DNA from: Flavobacteriales bacterium
GTDB lineage: Bacteria > Bacteroidota > Bacteroidia > Flavobacteriales_F > PHOS-HE28
Assembly: GCA_025455765.1 (NCBI GenBank)
Contig: JALOLX010000231.1
Location: forward strand, 1-6,663
Length of the DNA stretch: 6,663 nt
Reading direction: 5' to 3'
Shown here: one piece after another, positions 1-4,383 of the stretch
How the letters are laid out: every line of letters starts with the position of its first letter
Position numbering within the stretch: position 1 is the first letter of the stretch
Made by a program: the position numbers and the translations under genes
The notes under the pieces: model-generated
Database searches by the model: none
Told to the model about the DNA's origin: nothing
Seen by the model: the letters and a program-made list of their open reading frames with translations, nothing else

Positions 1-711
1 TTGGCGGTGTACGATCACCACCAGGTCGGCCTCGTTCTGATCGGCCATGTCGTGCAGCGCCTTGCTCACGTCGCCGCCGCTGAGGTAGTGGTAGCTGTGG
101 GGAATGGCTCCCAGCAACGTGTCGAAGATGCTGCTGCCGCCTTCACCCACGCTGGTATCCTCGTTCACCACGCGCACGATGAGCACTTCGCTCTGCGACC
201 AGCGGGCCAGGTCCACGAGCAGCTTCATGGTCTGCTTGTTCACCGGGCCGCCGTCATCGGCCAGCAGGATGCGCTTGGGAGAGCGATAGGTGTTCTTCTC
301 CGGCACTGCGATCACCGGCAGGTGGCCATTGCGCACCACGTCGGCGGTGTTGCTGCCCAGGAGCACTTCCTTGAGGCCACTGGCGCCCTGGGTGCCCATC
401 ACCACGGCATCGGGCGGCACCGGGTCCTTGGCGAAGCGCTGCACCTCGCCATGCTCGCACACGCCGTGCAGCACAGGCTTCAGCGGGGCCAGCTCCTCCT
501 GCAGGCGCAGCAGGTAGCCGTCCATGGTGTCCTGGGCCTCCTTCGCCAACAGATCGTCCATGCTCCACATGGTGCTCGCGCTGCTGCGGGGCATCATGTA
601 GCTGTGCAGTACGGTGAAGGTGTTGCCTTCGGTACCGAAGAGCTGCACGGCATAGCGCGCTGCGTTGAGCGCGTTGGTGCTGAAGTCGGTGGGGAGCAGA
701 ACGTGGGCCAT
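1..711 (-). CDS. Universal stress protein, tandem UspA domains (3' end outside window)
   Basis: This is a cytoplasmic universal stress protein with two UspA-type alpha/beta domains in one chain. Starting from ATG at 711, 237 codons are open to the window edge, so the stop is not seen. Tandem Bacteroidota members are usually somewhat longer, so a few tens of residues are probably missing. Domain 1 (about residues 1-138) opens with the usual AHVLLPTDFS strand and carries an exact G-2x-G-9x-G-S nucleotide-binding signature (G106, G109, G119, S120), which suggests ATP binding. Domain 2 begins near residue 144 (KRILLADDGG) and reads ADLVVIVHRQ at the edge. There the usual glycine is replaced by His, so the second domain is probably a non-binding partner. 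The gene starts 9 bases after the small membrane protein gene ends, so the two are probably co-transcribed. The fold and family are certain; the physiological role is not. Confidence 0.95.
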   Translation of the reverse strand, partial: MAHVLLPTDFSTNALNAARYAVQLFGTEGNTFTVLHSYMMPRSSASTMWSMDDLLAKEAQDTMDGYLLRLQEELAPLKPVLHGVCEHGEVQRFAKDPVPPDAVVMGTQGASGLKEVLLGSNTADVVRNGHLPVIAVPEKNTYRSPKRILLADDGGPVNKQTMKLLVDLARWSQSEVLIVRVVNEDTSVGEGGSSIFDTLLGAIPHSYHYLSGGDVSKALHDMADQNEADLVVIVHRQ

Positions 712-720
712 GGGGTGCGG

Positions 721-936
721 TTAATGACCGTGACCGTGATCGGTGCTCTGTTTCGCGCTATCCACCAGCCAGTAGCCGATGAAGAAGAACGTAAGCACCG
801 CCACGAAGCTGATGAGGCCGACCATGTTGTTGGTCTGGCCTTGCTCGTTCATGAGCAGGTCGGTGTCCAGGATGGAGTAGCGGAAGGGGATGAGCAGTGC
901 GGCGATCCAGCAGGCGAGGCCGAGGTACTTCTTCAT
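721..936 (-). CDS. Small two-helix membrane protein with His-rich C-terminus, unknown function
   Basis: I do not recognise this 71-residue protein. Two hydrophobic segments are visible, about residues 4-20 (YLGLACWIAALLIPF) and 38-58 (MVGLISFVAVLTFFFIGYWLV). A short polar loop with acidic and Asn/Gln residues separates them. The tail ends DHGHGH, three His alternating with Gly and Asp, which could bind a metal or be incidental. The ATG at 936 is preferred over the longer frame from 990, because the extra 18 residues are Pro/Thr-rich and would cover the promoter-like element. The gene sits 62 bases after the receiver-Crp regulator and 9 bases before the universal stress protein, so it probably leads a two-gene transcript. 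Its size and topology would suit a small accessory subunit of a membrane complex, but nothing in the sequence shows which one. Confidence 0.72.
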   Translation of the reverse strand: MKKYLGLACWIAALLIPFRYSILDTDLLMNEQGQTNNMVGLISFVAVLTFFFIGYWLVDSAKQSTDHGHGH

Positions 937-958
937 GGTGTTCCGGTCGGTTGGTGGC

Positions 959-1001
959 GAAAGATAGGAAGGCGGGGCCGTGCCGTACATGCGTTCGGTC
1001 A
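959..1001 (-). promoter_or_regulatory. Promoter-like region of the membrane protein/stress protein pair, with degenerate Fnr-type site
   Basis: On the minus strand, TATCTTTC (966-959) matches five of the six fixed bases of the Bacteroidota -7 box TAnnTTTG and would give a leader of under 25 bases before the ATG at 936. At 1001-990 lies TGAC-CGAA-CGCA: a perfect left half-site of the TGAC-N4-GTCA palindrome with a poor right half. Its centre is 36.5 bases from the end of the -7 element, the same spacing as at the two perfect sites in this window. It overlaps the stop codon of the regulator gene. The -7 element is plausible; the operator is weak alone and gains support only from the shared spacing. 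Confidence 0.38.
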
Positions 1002-2060
1002 GGCGCTGGCCAGCCGCTCCAGCTTGCGTTGGTCCTTGATGCGGATCTCCCGGCCCTTCACTTCGATCATGCCGTCGTCCTTCAGGTCGGTCAGCGCACG
1101 GATGAGCGATTCGGTGGCGGTGCCCACGATGGTGGCCAGGTCCTCCCGGCTGATGTGTACACCCAACGAGCCTTCATCCTGCGGGCTGTAGCGTTCGTGC
1201 AGGCGCAGCATGGCCTGGGCCACGCGCTGGCGCACACTGGCGTAGGCGAGCTCCAGCAGCAGCTGTTCCTTCTCCTTCACTTCGCGGCTCAGCATCTTGA
1301 TGAAGCGCATGCTCACATCCCGGTCGCGGTACAGCAGGGCCTGCAGCTCTTCACGCGGGATCACGGCCAGCTCGGTGTCCTCCATGGCCTCGGCCGATTC
1401 GGTGACACGGCCACCCTCCAGCACGCTCATGTAGCCCAGGAACTCGCCGGGCCCGTAGAGCGCCGTCACCAGTTCCTTGCCGTCGTTGTTCATCTTGAAG
1501 CAGCGCACCTTGCCCTTGTCGATGAAGTAGATGGACCGCAGTTCATCGCCTTCATGGAAGATCATCTCCTTGCGGGCCACGGGCCGGGCCTTGCGGTCGC
1601 GGGCGATGTCCTGCAGGGCCGCCACGCCACGCGCGCTGTCCAGGAAGGCGTTGAGCCCGTTCAAGCTCTGGTCGAAGCCCTTGCGGAAGAGGTCGCTGCG
1701 CTTCAGGCGTCCTTCAATGGCGTTGAGCAGTTCGCTCTCCTCGAAGGGCTTGGTGAGGTAGTCGTCCGCACCCAGCTCCATGCCCTTGCGCACATCGCTC
1801 CGCTCTGCTTTCGCACTGAGGAAGATGAAGGGCACTTCAGCGGTGTGCGGGTCGCGGTTCAGCAGGTGCAGCACGCCGTAGCCGTCCAGCTCGGGCATCA
1901 TGATGTCGCAGAGGATGAGGTCGGGCACGTCCTTGCGCGCCAGCTCCACGCCACGACGCCCGTTCTCGGCCTTGGTCACCCGGTAGTTGGCGAGTTCCAG
2001 GATCTCGGCGGTGTTCTCCCGCATGTCCTGATCATCCTCGATCAGCAGGATGTGCTTCAT
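999..2060 (-). CDS. Response regulator fused to a Crp/Fnr-family transcription factor
   Basis: This 353-residue cytoplasmic regulator has a CheY-like receiver (about 1-120) joined by a short linker to a complete Crp/Fnr-type effector. The receiver has the acidic pair near D9/D10, phospho-acceptor D52 (DIMMPELDG), S82 and K104 (KPF), so it should be phosphorylated by a kinase. The cyclic-nucleotide-binding-like beta barrel spans about 150-240 (FHEGD, YFIDKGKVRCF, YGPGEFLG). It is followed by the dimer helix and a winged helix-turn-helix (about 302-345), with E317 and R321 placed like the base-contacting residues of Crp-family proteins. The GE and RS residues with which E. coli Crp binds cAMP are not evident (GYMSVL, then RVTES), and there is no Fnr-type Cys cluster, so phosphorylation may be the only input. 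The gene overlaps the kinase gene by 29 bases, so the two are a cognate pair. It probably binds the TGAC-N4-GTCA sites found in this window. Confidence 0.94.
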   Translation of the reverse strand: MKHILLIEDDQDMRENTAEILELANYRVTKAENGRRGVELARKDVPDLILCDIMMPELDGYGVLHLLNRDPHTAEVPFIFLSAKAERSDVRKGMELGADDYLTKPFEESELLNAIEGRLKRSDLFRKGFDQSLNGLNAFLDSARGVAALQDIARDRKARPVARKEMIFHEGDELRSIYFIDKGKVRCFKMNNDGKELVTALYGPGEFLGYMSVLEGGRVTESAEAMEDTELAVIPREELQALLYRDRDVSMRFIKMLSREVKEKEQLLLELAYASVRQRVAQAMLRLHERYSPQDEGSLGVHISREDLATIVGTATESLIRALTDLKDDGMIEVKGREIRIKDQRKLERLASA

Positions 2061-3084
2061 GGGTCACGTGTTGGGGGATGGTGGCCACAAAGGTGGTGCC
2101 TTGGCCGGGTTCACTGGTGAAGCTGATGTGTCCACCCATCAGGTCGAGGTACTTGCGCACAATGTTGAGGCCAAGGCCCGTGCCCTGTACCGTGAAGGCG
2201 TTGCTGGCCCTGAAGAAGCGCTCGAAGAGATGCTGCTGGTCCTCCTTGGGGATGCCCATGCCACGGTCGCTCACTTCAATGGTAAGGCTGCCATCGGCCA
2301 GGCGCGTGCGCAGGAGCACCAGTTCGTTCTCCGGACTGTATTTGATGGCATTGCTCAGCAGGTTGCTGAGGATGTGCGCCAGCATCTGCTTGTCCTGCAC
2401 CACCACACGGTCGTGGCCTTCGTGGTCGAAGTCGATCTCCTGGCCCGGCTTGCACAGGCTGCGCAGCTCTTCCACCAGTTCGATGCACAGGTGTACCACG
2501 TCCACTTCCTGGGGCGTGCAGCGCACCATGCCCTGCTCCAGCTTGTCCAGGGAAAGGAAGTCGTTGAGCATGGTGGTGAGCTCGCGCACCTTGCCGCGGA
2601 TCTTGGCCACATGCCGCTCCACCTTGTCCTTCTGCGGCCCTTCGGCGTAGCGGGCGATGAGGTCCACCGAGCTCATGATGGTGCTGAGCGGGGTGCGGAA
2701 CTCGTGCGAGGCCATGCTCACGAAGCGCGATTTCAGGCTGTTGAGCTCCTTCTCCGCTTCCAGGGCCTCGCGCACGCTCTGTTCGGCCTGCTTCAGTTCG
2801 GCCGTGCGCTGTTCCACCCGTTGCTCCAGCTCCTGATTGGTGCGCTGCAAGGCCCGTTCAGCATGGCGCCGGCGCGATACATCGCTCACCAGCCCCATCA
2901 CGTACCGCTGGTCGTTCACCGCGAAGTGATTGAGGCTCACTTCCACCGCGAAGGTGGTGCCATCGCGCCGCTGTCCGTTCAGCTCCAGACCACTGCCCAT
3001 GGGCCGCTGGTGCGGGTCGCGCTGGTAGTCGCTGCGCTGCTGTTGGTGCCTGCTGCGCACCGCTTCGGGAATGAGGGTCTCCAC
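2032..3084 (-). CDS. Soluble PAS-histidine kinase, FixL-like, with truncated PAS domain
   Basis: This sensor kinase lacks membrane segments and should be cytoplasmic. From the only in-frame start (GTG at 3084) it has 350 residues. Residues 1-75 are the C-terminal half of a PAS domain of the FixL type (ETLIPE, RSRH, MGSGLEL, RRDGTTF). A coiled coil spans about 75-115. The HisKA domain has H127 in SHEFRTPL, and the ATPase domain has N-box N241/N245, G1 D273/G275/G277, F-box F287-F291 and G2 G301/G303/G305. The catalytic core is therefore complete. H13 aligns with the haem-ligand His of FixL, but the oxygen-contacting Arg is Leu33 and non-haem PAS domains share this pattern, so haem binding is not shown. 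The first half of the PAS domain is absent and the GTG falls inside a conserved PAS motif, so the true start is doubtful. It very probably phosphorylates D52 of the overlapping receiver-Crp protein. Confidence 0.92.
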   Translation of the reverse strand: METLIPEAVRSRHQQQRSDYQRDPHQRPMGSGLELNGQRRDGTTFAVEVSLNHFAVNDQRYVMGLVSDVSRRRHAERALQRTNQELEQRVEQRTAELKQAEQSVREALEAEKELNSLKSRFVSMASHEFRTPLSTIMSSVDLIARYAEGPQKDKVERHVAKIRGKVRELTTMLNDFLSLDKLEQGMVRCTPQEVDVVHLCIELVEELRSLCKPGQEIDFDHEGHDRVVVQDKQMLAHILSNLLSNAIKYSPENELVLLRTRLADGSLTIEVSDRGMGIPKEDQQHLFERFFRASNAFTVQGTGLGLNIVRKYLDLMGGHISFTSEPGQGTTFVATIPQHVTHEAHPADRG

Positions 3085-3087
3085 CGG

Positions 3088-3128
3088 CTGGAGGCGACCT
3101 CCTCGGCGGTGAACCGGGTGTGTGTCAT
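3088..3128 (-). other. Possible out-of-frame 5' piece of the kinase gene (frameshift candidate)
   Basis: An ATG at 3128, 31 bases after the cupin gene's stop, opens a frame reading MTHTRFTAEEV. FTAEEV resembles the PAS segment that normally precedes the conserved Q-PVETLIPE motif (typically GYT-EEL-G-PVETLIPE). PVETLIPE itself is in the kinase frame, offset by one base. The shift would fall between about 3098 and 3088. Even with the frames joined, only about 11 PAS residues would be added, and the first half of the domain would still be missing. Confidence 0.45.
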
Positions 3129-3159
3129 GCGGGCAAGGTACGGGCGAAGCGGTGGTCGC

Positions 3160-3678
3160 TCATGACCCGCCCACGTGCTCGTTGCGGGGCGCCCCCGAGC
3201 GTTCGTCGTACACCTTCCACTTCATCAGTGGTTTGGCGTACAGGTTCAGGGTGATGGACCGCTCGGTGGCCGGGTTCAGGTACCGGTGGATGCTGCGCCC
3301 GTTGTGCAGGTACGAGAAGGACCCGGGATCCAACTTGGCACTGCTCACCTTGCGCAACGGCCCGTCAGCGCCCGGCTCGAAGCGCTCCTCGATCACCACG
3401 CCGCTCACCGGATGCACCCAGGCCTCCTGTGTGGCGTAGTCGTGGATGCTGGTGCGCTGGCCTGGCTCGTAGCAGATCAGCAGCAGCTCGAACTCCTCCG
3501 TACGAGCGATGCAGTTGCGGGTGTAGTGCTTGTCGTTCCACCGGCAGTACGGTCCGAAGTCCGCTTCCGGGATGGCGATGCGCTCGAGCACCTCCAAGTA
3601 CCCGCGCCGCCCCGGACCCTGTTCGAGGGCCGCGACCAACTGGTCGATGGTGGTGATGGGCGTGGGGCGTTGAGGCAT
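3160..3678 (-). CDS. Cysteine-dioxygenase-family cupin with altered active site
   Basis: This 172-residue single-domain cupin belongs to the cysteine dioxygenase (CDO type I) family, whose members use Fe(II) and O2 to turn cysteine into cysteine sulfinate. Family landmarks are clear: YTRN with substrate-carboxylate Arg54, the first metal His in IHD (H79), the third metal His in IHRYLNP (H131) and Tyr147 in NLYAKP. Several catalytic positions have changed relative to mammalian CDO: His88 is Tyr81, the cross-linking Cys93 is Ala86, and the Ser153/His155 pair is Thr143/Asn145. It may be inactive, use another substrate, or bind metal with two His and a Tyr. ATG at 3678 is preferred over a TTG at 3708 because the family's N-terminus starts close to the ITTIDQLVAAL helix and the TTG would leave almost no leader. 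It leads the operon with the kinase and the regulator. The family is certain; CDO activity is doubtful. Confidence 0.9.
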   Translation of the reverse strand: MPQRPTPITTIDQLVAALEQGPGRRGYLEVLERIAIPEADFGPYCRWNDKHYTRNCIARTEEFELLLICYEPGQRTSIHDYATQEAWVHPVSGVVIEERFEPGADGPLRKVSSAKLDPGSFSYLHNGRSIHRYLNPATERSITLNLYAKPLMKWKVYDERSGAPRNEHVGGS

Positions 3679-3720
3679 GGCTGCGCGGCGTACCAGCGCG
3701 GTACACAACGGATCAAGGCA

Positions 3721-3764
3721 CGAACGTAGGGCGATGGCCGGGTCGGGGAACTGACTTTCGTCAG
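3721..3764 (-). promoter_or_regulatory. Fnr-type palindrome and -7 element upstream of the cupin-kinase-regulator operon
   Basis: On the minus strand, CTGAC-GAAA-GTCAG (3764-3751) is a perfect 5-4-5 palindrome with the geometry of Fnr/Dnr-family operators (TTGAT/C-N4-A/GTCAA). Downstream is TACGTTCG (3728-3721), which matches five of the six fixed bases of the Bacteroidota -7 box. The palindrome centre lies 36.5 bases from the end of that box, which puts it near -41 from the inferred transcription start at about 3717, the class II activator position. The leader to the ATG at 3678 would be about 38 bases. The encoded receiver-Crp protein is the obvious candidate ligand, which would make the operon autoregulated. 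The same bases could form a 5-bp GAAA-tetraloop hairpin, but they lie upstream of the inferred start. Confidence 0.62.
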
Positions 3765-3781
3765 GTGGTGGTCGGAACGTT

Positions 3782-3807
3782 GGGCGGGCGTGATCACCGG
3801 CCCGCCC
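3782..3807 (-). terminator. GC-rich hairpin after the 133-residue gene
   Basis: GGGCGGGC (3782-3789) pairs with GCCCGCCC (3800-3807), an 8-bp stem around a 10-base loop that itself contains the palindrome GTGATCAC. It begins 18 bases after the stop of the 133-residue gene and separates it from the cupin operon promoter. No T-run follows on the minus strand, so it is only a possible terminator or a transcript-end stabilising structure. Confidence 0.4.
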
Positions 3808-3825
3808 GAACGCTCCCGATCGTCG

Positions 3826-4227
3826 TTACATCCAGTGTGCCACCCAGCGGTGGAATTCGTCCTTCAGCTCGCGGTAGAGCTTCTCGAAGGTGACCATGCG
3901 GTCGCGCAGCTCGCCGTGGTCGGCGAAGTAGCGGTGCTCCAGGGCCACCGGATGTTCCTTGGCCTCCTTCTCCAAGCTGTTCTCGTGGGCCTTGATGTCG
4001 TGGCGCAGCTCATCGATCACTTCCCGTTCGCGGATGTAGCGGTTCTGGAAGTGCTCCAACTGGGCCAGCACTTCGCCGGTGGTGTTGCGAGCGGCGATCT
4101 CCCCCAACCGGCGCTCGAAGATGCCGATCTCGTCCTTGTAGAACGTCAACGCGTTCAGCCAGGTGGTGTGCTCGAAGTGGAGGTCCGACAGACGAACGTG
4201 GGTGCGGTCCTTGGTGGTGGTGCTCAT
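3826..4227 (-). CDS. Charged all-helical protein, 133 residues, unknown function
   Basis: I recognise no named family, though the sequence has the look of a conserved Bacteroidota hypothetical. It is soluble, with no signal peptide or membrane segment. It is rich in Glu, Arg, Lys, His and Leu and appears entirely alpha-helical: helix 1 about 15-47 (HFEHTTWLNALTFYKDEIGIFERRL), helix 2 about 51-92 (coiled-coil-like, through LEHFQNRYIREREVIDELRHDI), and helix 3 about 95-130 (ELRDRMVTFEKLYRELKDEFHRW). A three-helix or small helical bundle is likely. The many His and aromatic residues could suit metal or partner binding, but no known motif is visible. ATG at 4227 is preferred over ATG at 4257: the extra ten residues (MDADTTCTHT) would begin upstream of the inferred transcription start, and MSTTTKDRTHVRLSDLHF is a natural N-terminus. 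The gene stands alone between two hairpins, with its own Fnr-type site. Confidence 0.83.
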   Translation of the reverse strand: MSTTTKDRTHVRLSDLHFEHTTWLNALTFYKDEIGIFERRLGEIAARNTTGEVLAQLEHFQNRYIREREVIDELRHDIKAHENSLEKEAKEHPVALEHRYFADHGELRDRMVTFEKLYRELKDEFHRWVAHWM

Positions 4228-4256
4228 GGTGTGTGTGCAGGTTGTGTCTGCATCCA

Positions 4257-4299
4257 CGAAGTTCCGGCATCCCCGCGGCTGCGTACATGACCACCGTCA
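4257..4299 (-). promoter_or_regulatory. Fnr-type palindrome upstream of the 133-residue gene
   Basis: On the minus strand, TGAC-GGTG-GTCA (4299-4288) is a second perfect copy of the TGAC-N4-GTCA palindrome; as at the cupin operon, CC precedes TGAC. At the same 36.5-base spacing downstream is GAACTTCG (4264-4257), a weak -7 box (four of six fixed bases, sharing TTCG with the other two TTCG-type boxes). The inferred start near 4253 would give a leader of about 25 bases to ATG 4227. The palindrome is well supported by its repetition and spacing; the -7 box alone would not be convincing. Confidence 0.55.
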
Positions 4300-4324
4300 G
4301 GTGCAGCGGAGGCTGAACGCAGAA

Positions 4325-4347
4325 CAGGAGGGCGTTCGGCCCTCCTG
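4325..4347 (-). terminator. Intrinsic-terminator-like hairpin after gltA
   Basis: CAGGAGGGC (4325-4333) and GCCCTCCTG (4339-4347) form a perfect 9-bp stem with a 5-base loop, 37 bases after the citrate synthase stop. On the minus strand the stem is followed by TTCTGCGTT, a weak but T-enriched tail. Its position between gltA and the separately promoted 133-residue gene fits a terminator. Confidence 0.62.
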
Positions 4348-4383
4348 CTCCAGTGTGTAACGGTACAGCGCCCGTTGTGTGGC

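Noticed and set aside
725..742. TGAC-CGTG-ATCG near the end of the small membrane protein gene, resembling a degenerate Fnr-type site
   Set aside because: The repeat arises from the alternating His/Gly codons of the C-terminal tail, and an activator there would imply a transcription start inside the stress protein gene.
2032..3084. Haem-binding oxygen sensor, because His13 in RSRH aligns with the FixL proximal haem ligand
   Set aside because: The FixL oxygen-contacting Arg is Leu33 here, many non-haem PAS domains share the RSRH and MG-GLEL pattern, and half of the PAS fold is missing. Haem binding cannot be claimed.
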